Shown here piece by piece: positions 1-8,613 of a stretch of 64,000 nt of DNA. Under the pieces are notes generated by a model that did no database searches, was not told where the DNA came from, and was given only the letters and a program-made list of their open reading frames with translations. The stretch covers positions 359,072-423,071 of the forward strand of contig NZ_JAKNUS010000003.1 of the NCBI RefSeq assembly GCF_023155745.1, given 5' to 3'. Every line of letters begins with the position of its first letter. The stretch's first letter is position 1. The translations under genes and the position numbers were made by a program. This DNA comes from Microbacterium kunmingense (GTDB taxonomy: Bacteria; Actinomycetota; Actinomycetes; Actinomycetales; Microbacteriaceae).

Positions 1-470
1 GCCGACGACACCACCCGCACCCCCTTGCCGTCGTAGCCGCCCCGCGGCGTCTTCACCACGGCGCGGCCGCCGTGGTCGGCGAGGAACGCTTCGACCCCGG
101 CGGCGTCGCCGACCGCCGCCCAATCGGGCTGCGGCATGCCGAGCTCTGCGAGCCGGCGCCGCATGTGCAGCTTGTCCTGCGCGAACTGAAGGGCATGCGG
201 GCCCGGGCGTACGGCGACGCCCGCGTCGACGAGAGCAGCCAGAACATCCTGCGGCACGTGCTCGTGATCGAAGGTGATGACATCGACGTCGCGGGCGAAA
301 CGCAGCACGGTGTCGGCGTCGCGGTAGTCACCGACCGCGGTGGCGGCGAGCGCCGCGGCCATGCCCTCGTCCTCGGCGAGCACCCGCAGCTCGACGCCCA
401 GCTCGACGGCGGGCGCGATCATCATGCGCGCCAACTGTCCTCCGCCGACGACTCCGACTCGCAACGCCAT
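1..470 (-). CDS. purK: PurK, N5-carboxyaminoimidazole ribonucleotide synthase (C-terminus outside the window)
   Basis: PurK uses ATP and bicarbonate to carboxylate AIR to N5-CAIR in de novo purine synthesis. About 156 N-terminal residues are visible, starting MALRVGVVGGGQLARMM, the nucleotide-binding opening typical of ATP-grasp PurK. Further in come a DVITFDHEHV segment (PurK usually has TFE here) and the start of the ATP-grasp domain (KTPRGGYDGKGV). The ATG at 470 follows an AAGGA ribosome-binding sequence. The gene runs off the left edge, so the rest of the ATP-grasp domain and any partner gene such as purE cannot be seen. Confidence 0.93.
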   Translation of the reverse strand, partial: MALRVGVVGGGQLARMMIAPAVELGVELRVLAEDEGMAAALAATAVGDYRDADTVLRFARDVDVITFDHEHVPQDVLAALVDAGVAVRPGPHALQFAQDKLHMRRRLAELGMPQPDWAAVGDAAGVEAFLADHGGRAVVKTPRGGYDGKGVRVVSS

Positions 471-571
471 GGGGCATCCTTCCGCTCGACGCATTCTCTG
501 CCGTGGCCATCTTCGCGCAGACGGCCCGTTCGTGCAGGCCGGCGGTCGCCACCCGAGGCGGCGCCGTCGTC

Positions 572-1156
572 TCAGCCGTGCTGCGGCAGTGGCGGGGGCG
601 GCCCGGGCGGATACGGGCCCGACACCGACGACTGCGCGTCACGGTGAGCGAGGATCTGGTTGACCTCGACCTGGTCGACGAGCACCTCGTGCACGAGGAC
701 GACGCCGGGGATGTTCTTCATCCGCATCGGCTCGTCGGCCCCGTTGGACAGGGTGAGGGTTCCCGCACCCCACAGCCGCTGCAGCAGTCCGCGGCGCACC
801 TGGATCGTGTAACCCCGCACATGCGACAGGTCGCGACGGCGGGTCGCGAAGATGCCCGAACGCTCGATGACGCGCCGGGTCGTGATCGTGTAGACGCGGC
901 TCCACCACGCCACGAACGGCAGCAGCACCAGGAGGAAGACCACCACGGCGGCTGCGGTCAGCAGCATCCAGTTCTCAAAGGGTGCCGGGAGGTTGCCCCA
1001 GAAGTATCCGGCGGCACCGGCCACCGCGATGAGGATGAGGGCCGACCAGAACAGCCGCCGCGCGTGCGAGCGCACCCGGGCGATCCGCAGCTCGGGCGTC
1101 GGCACCCCCGGCGCGGGAGTGGCGGGACGCCCGGCGAAGCTGGTCGGGTGCGTCAT
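572..1156 (-). CDS. PH domain-containing membrane protein
   Basis: This 194-residue protein has a basic N-terminal stretch, two hydrophobic segments (about residues 35-55 and 65-85), then a bacterial PH-like (DUF304/YdbS type) domain with YTITTRRVIERSGIFATRRRD and a VRRGLLQRLWGAGTLTL segment. It ends in a proline-rich tail (PPGPPPPLPQ). It is probably an inner-membrane protein with a cytoplasmic PH fold; the exact function of such proteins is unknown. I start it at the ATG at 1156, because a possible -10 (GACAAT, 1163-1168) lies 6 nt upstream as in the leaderless genes nearby. It sits between birA and purK on the same strand. Confidence 0.8.
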   Translation of the reverse strand: MTHPTSFAGRPATPAPGVPTPELRIARVRSHARRLFWSALILIAVAGAAGYFWGNLPAPFENWMLLTAAAVVVFLLVLLPFVAWWSRVYTITTRRVIERSGIFATRRRDLSHVRGYTIQVRRGLLQRLWGAGTLTLSNGADEPMRMKNIPGVVLVHEVLVDQVEVNQILAHRDAQSSVSGPYPPGPPPPLPQHG

Positions 1157-1231
1157 GCACCCATTGTCGGGGCGGGGCCCGACAATCCGGCGCACCACAC
1201 CCGGCGCGCGGCGCTCTCGGCCGCGACCGGA

Positions 1232-2029
1232 TCAGCGCACGTGCACGATGTCGCCGGCCGAGACCGCGGTCTCGATGCCCGTGGCGTCCGCGACGACGAG
1301 ACGTCCGTCCGCGTCGAGTCGGGTTGCGCGGCCGGTGAGCCGGGTGCCGTCGGGCAGCTGCACGGCGACGTCGGCGCCGAGGGTGGAGCACAGGGCGCTC
1401 ACCTCTCCGGAGACTCCGGATGCCGCGGCATCCCCTCCCGCGGCGACAAGGGCGCTGAGCTGCTCGTCCAAAGCCGAGAGGAAGTCGGCCACGAGGCGGT
1501 CGTCGTCGCACGTGAGGCCGAGGGCCGTGAAGGAGATGGCAGTGTCGACGGGGAGGTCGGCCCGCGTCATCCGCGTGTTCACCCCGGCGCCGACGACGAC
1601 GGTGTCGGGATCGCCGGCGACCACCTCGGCGAGGATGCCGCAGACTTTGCCGCCGTCGATGAGCACGTCGTTCGGCCATTTCAGCGTGGCCGAGTGCGGC
1701 GTGCCGCGCAGCTGTGCGCCGACCGCGCGCGCCATCGCGGCGCCTGCGACGAGCGGGATCCACCCGCGCGCGGCGACCGGCAGGTCGGGCACGCGCACGA
1801 CGACCGACATCGCCAGGGCGGTGCCGGGCGGTGTGGTCCAGCTGCGGTCGAGCCGGCCGCGACCGGCGCGCTGGTCGGTGGTGAGGAGGACAGACAGGTG
1901 CGGCCAGCCGGCGGGGTCTGCGGCGGCGGCCGCGAGGACGTCGGCGTTCGTGGAGTCGGTGGACTCGGTGATCTGGACGCGGGGGCTGACGGCGGCGGCG
2001 CGGGGATACCCGTCGGTGGGGATCGGCAT
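1232..2029 (-). CDS. birA: Biotin--[biotin carboxyl carrier protein] ligase
   Basis: BirA makes biotinyl-5'-AMP and transfers biotin to the lysine of carboxyl carrier proteins. The 265-residue product carries the ligase motifs STNADVLA, TTDQRAGRGRLDRSW (biotinyl-AMP loop) and KWPNDVLIDGGKVCGILAE, followed by a short SH3-like C-terminal domain. It has no N-terminal helix-turn-helix, so it is the monofunctional (type I) form and should not act as a biotin repressor. The ATG at 2029 lies 6 nt behind TAGGGT. Its substrate is very likely the carrier domain of the AccA-like protein at 10703-12469, and accD/accE lie 1.5 kb away. Confidence 0.96.
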   Translation of the reverse strand: MPIPTDGYPRAAAVSPRVQITESTDSTNADVLAAAAADPAGWPHLSVLLTTDQRAGRGRLDRSWTTPPGTALAMSVVVRVPDLPVAARGWIPLVAGAAMARAVGAQLRGTPHSATLKWPNDVLIDGGKVCGILAEVVAGDPDTVVVGAGVNTRMTRADLPVDTAISFTALGLTCDDDRLVADFLSALDEQLSALVAAGGDAAASGVSGEVSALCSTLGADVAVQLPDGTRLTGRATRLDADGRLVVADATGIETAVSAGDIVHVR

Positions 2030-2035
2030 GCCTTC

Positions 2036-2041
2036 ACCCTA
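2036..2041 (-). promoter_or_regulatory. -10 box of birA, leaderless type
   Basis: TAGGGT on the minus strand ends 6 nt before the birA ATG, so the transcript is predicted to begin at or next to the start codon. No Shine-Dalgarno sequence is present. Confidence 0.6.
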
Positions 2042-2097
2042 TGCGCGGGTGGCGCGCCGCGCGGGGGGCTTGCGCGTGGGGCGGTGCGCGCCCTCGA

Positions 2098-2280
2098 CCT
2101 CCCGCGCCGCGCCTGCGCGCTTCGCTTTGTCCGGCGCGCTCGCCTTCCCGCGCCTCCCGCGCCGCGCCTGCGCGTCTTCGCTTAGTCCGGCGCGCTCGCC
2201 CTCCCGCGCCTCCCCGCGCCCGCCCACGTCCGCCCGCGCCTGCCCGCGCCTGCCCGCGCCCGCCCGCGCCCGCCCGCGCG
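2098..2280. repeat. GC-rich degenerate direct repeats and decamer tandem repeats
   Basis: The 440-bp gap between birA and the first DUF559 gene holds two copies of a segment beginning CCTCCCGCGCCGCGCCTG, offset by 55-56 bp (2098 and 2153). They are followed by about five head-to-tail decamers of the form (T/C)GCCCGCGCC at 2231-2280. The stretch is almost pure G+C with open frames on both strands, but their Arg/Pro/Ala-only products are typical of non-coding low-complexity DNA. Nothing that looks like a gene is present between 2042 and 2469. Confidence 0.7.
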
Positions 2281-2281
2281 C

Positions 2282-2355
2282 GGACGATCGGCCGAGCGGA
2301 GTACGTTTCCGCGATCGATGTACGCGCCTGGGCAGATCGTACGCGCGCCGGGAAG
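2282..2355. repeat. 74-bp palindromic element, family A, upstream copy
   Basis: This element has the same 74-bp length as the one at 3313-3386 and shares its first 14 bases (GGACGATCGGCCGA), its GAGTACG block and its end (ATCGTAC-CGCGCCGGGAAG). The middle differs. It is an imperfect inverted repeat: the ACGATC and GTAC blocks of the left arm recur as GTAC and GATCGT in the right arm. It ends 114 bp before the DUF559 gene start. Similarity stops abruptly at both ends. Confidence 0.8.
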
Positions 2356-2469
2356 GCGGACCGGCACCCCCGCGGCAACCCTTCCTGCACATGAGCCGCC
2401 GGCGCCGACTCATCCCCAGATCGCCGCGCGGCATGCTCGACCGCCACCCGGCGCCACCATGCTGACCGG

Positions 2470-3312
2470 ATGCGACGCATCATCCTTCCTCCCCAGGGAT
2501 ACCTGCACCGCGCCACGCTCCTCGAGACCGGATGGCGCCCGGACACCCTGCGCCGAGCGATCGCCGAACAGGGACTGCAGCTGCTGCGCCGCACCTGGGT
2601 GGTGACGCCCGATCTGGATCCTGACCTCCGCCATGCGGCGACCCTCGGCGGCGTGGTGACCTGTGTGAGTGCCACGGATGCGTTCGGCCTGTGGCGTCCG
2701 GACGGCGCGAACCGCCCGCATATCCGTCTTCCGCCCCACTCCAGCAGCGTGTCAGCCGGCGTCCGTTTCCACCGTCAACAGGCGGTCACCCTCGCACCGG
2801 CGCGCGAACTCGTCGACGCGATCGAGAATGTACTGGCAGCGGTGGCGACCTGCCTTCCTCTGGCCGACGCGCTCGTCGTGTGGGAGTCGGCTCTTCAGCG
2901 CGGCGTCGTCACGCCCGCTCATCTGCGCGCGGTCGCGTGGCGGACGGCGGCTGCTCGCCAGCTGGCGGACATCGCGGGCGCGCTCTCGGATTCGGGCTTG
3001 GAGACTCTCTTCGTGCACGGGATGCGGCGGGTGGGCGTGAGCGTCCTGCAGCAGGTGGTGATCGGCGGGCAACCCGTCGATGGTCTCATCGGAGATCGCC
3101 TCGTCATTCAGATCGACGGTTTCGCGCACCATTCCGATGCGGCGCAGAGGCGGAAGGACATCCGTCACGACCGGCTGCTGCGTTCCCTCGGATACACGGT
3201 CCTCCGCTTCGATTACGTCGACGTCGTGCACAGTTGGCCGCGGGTCCAGGCTGAGGTGCTGCGCGCGATCGCGCAGGGTCTCCATCTCGCGCCCCGCGGG
3301 GCGCGGGCGTGA
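2470..3312 (+). CDS. DUF559 / Vsr-like nuclease-domain protein, copy 1
   Basis: The 280-residue product has an N-terminal winged-helix-like region of the AbiEi antitoxin type (about residues 8-50), a middle region, and a C-terminal DUF559 domain (about 175-270) related to Vsr and PD-(D/E)XK endonucleases. Visible nuclease-like positions are E178, D204, Q214-I-D216-G, D230 and R235. The usual acidic residue before D216 is a glutamine here, so catalysis may be impaired. No AbiEii toxin gene is adjacent. The gene is bracketed by two 74-bp palindromes found only here; the second begins directly after its TGA. Related proteins with other palindrome pairs lie at 20216 and 30264. The cellular role is unknown. 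Confidence 0.82.
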   Translation: MRRIILPPQGYLHRATLLETGWRPDTLRRAIAEQGLQLLRRTWVVTPDLDPDLRHAATLGGVVTCVSATDAFGLWRPDGANRPHIRLPPHSSSVSAGVRFHRQQAVTLAPARELVDAIENVLAAVATCLPLADALVVWESALQRGVVTPAHLRAVAWRTAAARQLADIAGALSDSGLETLFVHGMRRVGVSVLQQVVIGGQPVDGLIGDRLVIQIDGFAHHSDAAQRRKDIRHDRLLRSLGYTVLRFDYVDVVHSWPRVQAEVLRAIAQGLHLAPRGARA

Positions 3313-3386
3313 GGACGATCGGCCGACAGGAGTACGAAACTGCCGGCAGGGTACTCTCGCGGACCGATCGTACTCGCGCCGGGAAG
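3313..3386. repeat. 74-bp palindromic element, family A, downstream copy
   Basis: This is the partner of 2282-2355 with identical length. Its arms are cleaner: ACGATCGG and GAGTAC on the left are mirrored by GTACTC and CCGATCGT on the right. It starts on the base after the DUF559 stop codon and could also fold as a transcription terminator. The match to the upstream copy in length and end sequence is not explained by terminator function. Confidence 0.8.
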
Positions 3387-3495
3387 AAGGTCGGACGTAT
3401 GCCGCAGCGCGCGACCCGGCGCCGCGGTTCGCAGCGCACAGCACAACCGCGAACCGCTTGTGCGAACCCTCCAAGGGCTCGCGGGGCCCCGCCGA

Positions 3496-3501
3496 TAGGG
3501 T
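3496..3501 (+). promoter_or_regulatory. -10 box of accD, leaderless type
   Basis: TAGGGT is followed by 7 nt and then the GTG at 3509. This spacing selects 3509 over the in-frame GTG at 3500, which overlaps the box. Confidence 0.6.
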
Positions 3502-3508
3502 GGAACCC

Positions 3509-5094
<1,586 letters not shown>

Positions 5095-5098
<4 letters not shown>

Positions 5099-5355
5099 GC
5101 GCGGCGAGCGATCCGCGAAACGGCACGGCGGACCAGACCGTTATCCTCCCTCCGGTGGCGATCGATGTGCGCCGGGGCTCTCCCACCGAGGAGGAGCTGG
5201 CCGCCCTGATCGCCGTGGTCAGCCAGGAGTACGCGGCCGAATCGGCCGAGGCCGTGGCCGATGACCGCCCCACCCGCAGCGCGTGGTCGGTCTCGCAGCG
5301 CGGACTGCGCCGGCCGTTGCGTCGCGACGTCGGGTGGGGCCGCTTCGCCGGCTGA
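5095..5355 (+). CDS. accE: Acyl-CoA carboxylase epsilon subunit
   Basis: The 86-residue product fits the small actinobacterial epsilon subunits that stabilise the alpha-beta carboxylase complex. The recognisable part is the middle segment [20 protein letters not shown]; a basic region with [15 protein letters not shown] near the C-terminus is also typical. The GTG at 5095 overlaps the accD stop in a GTGA junction, so the two are translationally coupled. A 9-bp stem immediately follows the stop codon. Confidence 0.88.
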
Positions 5356-5357
5356 AG

Positions 5358-5379
5358 AAATCGTCGAAATCGACGATTT
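5358..5379 (+). terminator. Hairpin directly after accE
   Basis: AAATCGTCG and CGACGATTT form a perfect 9-bp stem around the loop AAAT, beginning 3 nt after the accE stop. No T-run follows, so it may stabilise the mRNA end rather than be a classical intrinsic terminator. Confidence 0.45.
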
Positions 5380-5498
5380 GTCCCCCAAACTACCTACAGA
5401 CAGCCCGTTTCTGACCCTGCATACTGGAGGAGCTGGAACGCTCTGCGTTCGGCCCGACCGCCCGTCGTCTCTTCGACGGTCCAAGCGGTTTGGCTGCG

Positions 5499-5523
5499 CG
5501 AACGGTTTTCGGGTAACCGTTCG
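5499..5523. terminator. Intergenic hairpin
   Basis: CGAACGGTT and AACCGTTCG pair over 9 bp around a 7-nt loop, between the convergent accE and membrane-protein genes. The 5356-5634 gap contains this, the hairpin before it and the one after it, and no credible gene. Confidence 0.4.
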
Positions 5524-5527
5524 CTCA

Positions 5528-5560
5528 GGCGAGGGGCGGGCGGCTTCGCCGCCCCTCGCC
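5528..5560. terminator. Strong GC-rich hairpin between convergent genes
   Basis: GGCGAGGGGCGG pairs with CCGCCCCTCGCC around a TTCG-containing loop. Its place between two converging transcription units suggests a bidirectional terminator. Confidence 0.5.
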
Positions 5561-5634
5561 TCCTCCCCCGGATGTGTCGCCCGGTCTCATGACCGCGGGC
5601 GGACCCGTGGGCTTGCGATCGTCGGCGGCGCCCG

Positions 5635-6687
5635 TCACCGTCCGGGGTGATCGATCTCGCGCCAGAGGTCGACGGCATCCTCATCGGACAGGCCGTTCTC
5701 GGTGCCCGAGCGCCCGACGACGGTGACCGCCACCCGCGTGTGCGGCGACGTGCGGATGTAGAGCCGGTCCGACGTGGCGGAGCGCAGCGTCTCGGCCAGC
5801 TCGGCGCGGATGAGCGCGAGCGAGCGCTCGTCGATGCCGTCCAGGCCCCCCTCGTCGAGCATCGTGACCGACGCGCCCCGGCGCCGCAGGCGCTCCACCT
5901 CGGCGCGCACATCGTCGTCGAGGAGTCGCGGTCCGCGCATGTCGTCTCGAAGACGACCCTCCGCAAGGCGCGCCTGCAGGCGCTCCTCGGGCGTCAGCCG
6001 TCCACCCGTCGAGACGGTGCGGGTCAGAAGCGGCCCGGCGATCGCGAGGGCCCGCTGCACCTGGATGCGCCGCTCCCGCTGACGGGTGAGCTGAGAGGCC
6101 TGCCACGACGACGACACCCGCTGCAGCTCGGCGAGCTGAGCGGTGTCTCGTGCGGCGCGGTCGAGCCCGCGGATGAGCAGCTGGGCGACGACGACCCAGA
6201 CCACCGATCCGACGAGGCCGAGCCGCAGGGCATCGAGGGGCCCCATCCACAGCGCGGAGAGCACGGCGAGGATCGCGGTGCCGATCCAGGCGAACAGGGG
6301 CCGGCGCCGCGCCATCACGATCGTCATGAGGGCGCCGATGCCGCCGAGGTACCAGGTCGCGAACGGTTCGGTGCGGATGTCGGCGGCGACCCCCATCGAG
6401 ATCGCCGCGGGTACGACGACGGCGTTGGCGATCGCGAGGAGCGCAATCCACACCGGAAGGCGGGTGGGTCCGCGCACCCCAGCAGTCACCGAGGCCTCGA
6501 CCGGGTCGTCGGCGGCGAGCCGGGGCTCCCAGAAGATGCAGAGCCAGGTCGTGGGGAGGTACAGCAGCAGCGCGGCGATCACCAGCGACGGGTTCTGGAC
6601 GTCCTCCGTCCACCACAGTCCCCGCGCCGCGAGATAGGCGGTGAAGGCGAAGGCGAGGCCGAGAAGGATGCCGCGGACGGGGATCAT
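5635..6687 (-). CDS. Membrane protein of a three-gene signalling operon
   Basis: The 350-residue product has about five to six hydrophobic segments in the first 180 residues, followed by a soluble arginine- and glutamate-rich region (about 190-350) that looks helical at first. It ends with a small mixed domain containing RLYIRTSPHTRVAVTVVGRSG. I do not recognise a named family. The start at 6687 is set by the ATGA overlap with the sensor kinase stop; the longer frame from 6705 would lie inside the kinase gene. Being the last gene of the response regulator-kinase operon, it may be an accessory sensor or a regulated partner; this is inference from position only. Confidence 0.75.
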   Translation of the reverse strand: MIPVRGILLGLAFAFTAYLAARGLWWTEDVQNPSLVIAALLLYLPTTWLCIFWEPRLAADDPVEASVTAGVRGPTRLPVWIALLAIANAVVVPAAISMGVAADIRTEPFATWYLGGIGALMTIVMARRRPLFAWIGTAILAVLSALWMGPLDALRLGLVGSVVWVVVAQLLIRGLDRAARDTAQLAELQRVSSSWQASQLTRQRERRIQVQRALAIAGPLLTRTVSTGGRLTPEERLQARLAEGRLRDDMRGPRLLDDDVRAEVERLRRRGASVTMLDEGGLDGIDERSLALIRAELAETLRSATSDRLYIRTSPHTRVAVTVVGRSGTENGLSDEDAVDLWREIDHPGR

Positions 6688-7937
6688 GCGCTCACCGGCC
6701 GCCATTCCAGGGTGACCGTGGTCCCCCCGGGAGTCGGCTCCACGGTCGCAATACCCCCGACGGCAGCCACCCGGGCGACGATCGACGCCCGGATCCCGAG
6801 GCGATCGTCGGGGATGGCATGCAGGTCGAACCCGTCTCCGGTGTCGGAGACGATCACCGCGATGCGGTCGGGCCGGCCCGACACCCGGACGGCCAGGCCT
6901 TGTCCTCGCGCGTGCTCGACGGCGTTCGCGACCGCCTGGGTCGCCGCGAGCGTCAGGGCGCGCGCGACCCGCCCCGGAAGCGCCGGCGTACCGGGATCGA
7001 TGTCGCGGCTGCGCTCAGGGGCGGCTCCGAGGTTCTCGGCGGCACGCTCGACCGCGTCGGCGAGCGCGCCGGCGTCGGTGGGCTCGTCGCTGCCTTCCTC
7101 CGCCCCCTGCTCGGTGTTGGCGAAACGGGTGAGCGCCTCCCGGGCCATCGCCACGGCGAGAGTGCGCTCACGCTCGGTGTCGGCCCGCTCGCTGGCGATC
7201 AGCGCGGCCAGCACGCTGTCGTGCATGAGCGCGGCGACCGCGATCCGCTCCTCCTCTGCGGCGTTGGCGGCTGCGGCGCGGGCGTAGCTGGCGACGGCCT
7301 TGGTGCGGGCGTCATCGACATCGGCCGCGATCCGCCGGAACACCCGACCGAGGGTGATCAGCATCATTCCGAGGATCAGGGCGAAGGAGACGTCCAGGAC
7401 CAGCGGAATCCACAGCGCGGCGGCCGCGTCGGTCTGCAGGATCCGCACCGAGCCGAAGAACATCGGCACCATCAGCGTCCACGCGACCTGCCACCGGAAC
7501 GGCACCACGATCACCGAGGCGACCGTGGCGACGTTCACGAGGTACCAGATCCACGGCTGCGTCGTGGGATCCGACGGCTGGCCGGCGGTCGCCGCCGGCC
7601 ACAGGGCCAGCGCCACGACGTAGCAGACGCAGAAGATCGCCGCGAAGACGCGCTCGGCGCGCCCGACCGCGCAGGCGATCACCATGGCCGCGAGCGGACC
7701 GAAGGTGAGGACCATGAGCGGAACGTGCCACCCGGGTGCCTCATCGCTCGGCCCGAGGGCGGTGACGAAAGCCTGAGCGCCGAGGATGAGGCATCCGATG
7801 GCGATGGCGATGGTGAGGACGCGCTCGACCCTGCGCCGGGTGAACGAGCCGAGGGATGCCGCGCCCTCCGGCCCCTGCGGGATGCGCGTCGTCGCCTCGG
7901 GGGGCGCCGTCCGCTGCGCCTCAGCGCCGACGCTCAT
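6684..7937 (-). CDS. Sensor histidine kinase (HPK7/NarX-like ATPase)
   Basis: This 417-residue protein should autophosphorylate and pass phosphate to the response regulator encoded just upstream. About six membrane segments (residues 40-195) lead into a short helical region with the probable phospho-acceptor H239 in LMHDSVLAAL. A HATPase_c domain follows, with an N-box around N338 (ATQAVANAVEHA), a DTGDGF box at D365 and a GGTTVTLEW end. There is no large extracytoplasmic sensing domain, so the signal is probably read in the membrane. Its start overlaps the regulator's 3' end by 17 nt, and its TGA overlaps the next gene's ATG. Confidence 0.9.
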   Translation of the reverse strand: MSVGAEAQRTAPPEATTRIPQGPEGAASLGSFTRRRVERVLTIAIAIGCLILGAQAFVTALGPSDEAPGWHVPLMVLTFGPLAAMVIACAVGRAERVFAAIFCVCYVVALALWPAATAGQPSDPTTQPWIWYLVNVATVASVIVVPFRWQVAWTLMVPMFFGSVRILQTDAAAALWIPLVLDVSFALILGMMLITLGRVFRRIAADVDDARTKAVASYARAAAANAAEEERIAVAALMHDSVLAALIASERADTERERTLAVAMAREALTRFANTEQGAEEGSDEPTDAGALADAVERAAENLGAAPERSRDIDPGTPALPGRVARALTLAATQAVANAVEHARGQGLAVRVSGRPDRIAVIVSDTGDGFDLHAIPDDRLGIRASIVARVAAVGGIATVEPTPGGTTVTLEWRPVSA

Positions 7938-8601
7938 GGCCGACCGAGCCCTCCGCCGCCGGCGGGGTGAGGATGCCGTCCTCGATCGCGCGGCGCATCA
8001 GGTCGAGCTTGGTGGGCGCGGGCCTGCCGACCTCGACGTACTTCACCCGCACCCGCGTGATGTTCTCCTTCGCCGTGGAGTAGGCCACCCCGAGCCGCTC
8101 GGCGACGGCGCGCAGCGGCAGGCCTGCCGCGTACAGGCGCAGCACGTCGCGCTCGCGTGCGGACAGCTGGGCGTCGGCGAACGCGCGGTCTCCTTCGATG
8201 GCGCTCGCCCACTCGACGTTGTTCAACGGCTCGCCGCGCGAGACGGTGTCTATGGCGGCGGTGACGTCGTCGATGCGGGAGGACTTGCTGACGATCCCGG
8301 CGGCTCCCGCCAGCAGCGCCTCGCGGACGGCCTCGGGCCTGTCGGCGACGCTGTGGATGATGACGCTCGAACCGTCACGGACGAGGCGGCGGACGTTCTC
8401 GGACACCGTCGTGCCGTCGCCGAGGGTGAGGTCGAGCACGACGACATCCGCGGGTGCGGACGCGCTGAAGGCGCGCCAGTCGAGGTATTCGGCGACCGAG
8501 CTGCCCGAGAACACCACGGTCTGACCGCCCACGCGATCACACGCGGCTTCGAGCCCGAGGCGCACCGACTCGTGATCGTCGATGAGGGCCACGCGGGTCA
8601 T
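7921..8601 (-). CDS. Response regulator, NarL/LuxR family
   Basis: The 226 residues form a receiver domain (acidic D8-D9, phospho-acceptor D57 in VVVLDLTLGDG, and a lysine in GIVSKSSR). A LuxR-type helix-turn-helix follows at about residues 140-205 (LSARERDVLRLYAAGLPLRAVAERLGV). It is the first gene of the regulator-kinase-membrane protein operon and has its own leaderless promoter, whose -10 box contains the stop codon of the upstream methyltransferase gene. Target genes are unknown. Confidence 0.93.
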   Translation of the reverse strand: MTRVALIDDHESVRLGLEAACDRVGGQTVVFSGSSVAEYLDWRAFSASAPADVVVLDLTLGDGTTVSENVRRLVRDGSSVIIHSVADRPEAVREALLAGAAGIVSKSSRIDDVTAAIDTVSRGEPLNNVEWASAIEGDRAFADAQLSARERDVLRLYAAGLPLRAVAERLGVAYSTAKENITRVRVKYVEVGRPAPTKLDLMRRAIEDGILTPPAAEGSVGHERRR

Positions 8602-8607
8602 GTCAGC

Positions 8608-8613
8608 ACTCTA
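8608..8613 (-). promoter_or_regulatory. -10 box of the response-regulator operon
   Basis: TAGAGT on the minus strand lies 6 nt before the ATG at 8601. Its first three bases are the TAG stop codon of the upstream methyltransferase gene. Confidence 0.6.

Noticed and set aside
2470..3312. Type IV toxin-antitoxin (AbiE) system
   Set aside because: The N-terminal region resembles AbiEi, but no AbiEii nucleotidyltransferase toxin gene is adjacent to any of the three loci, and the C-terminal half is nuclease-like instead.
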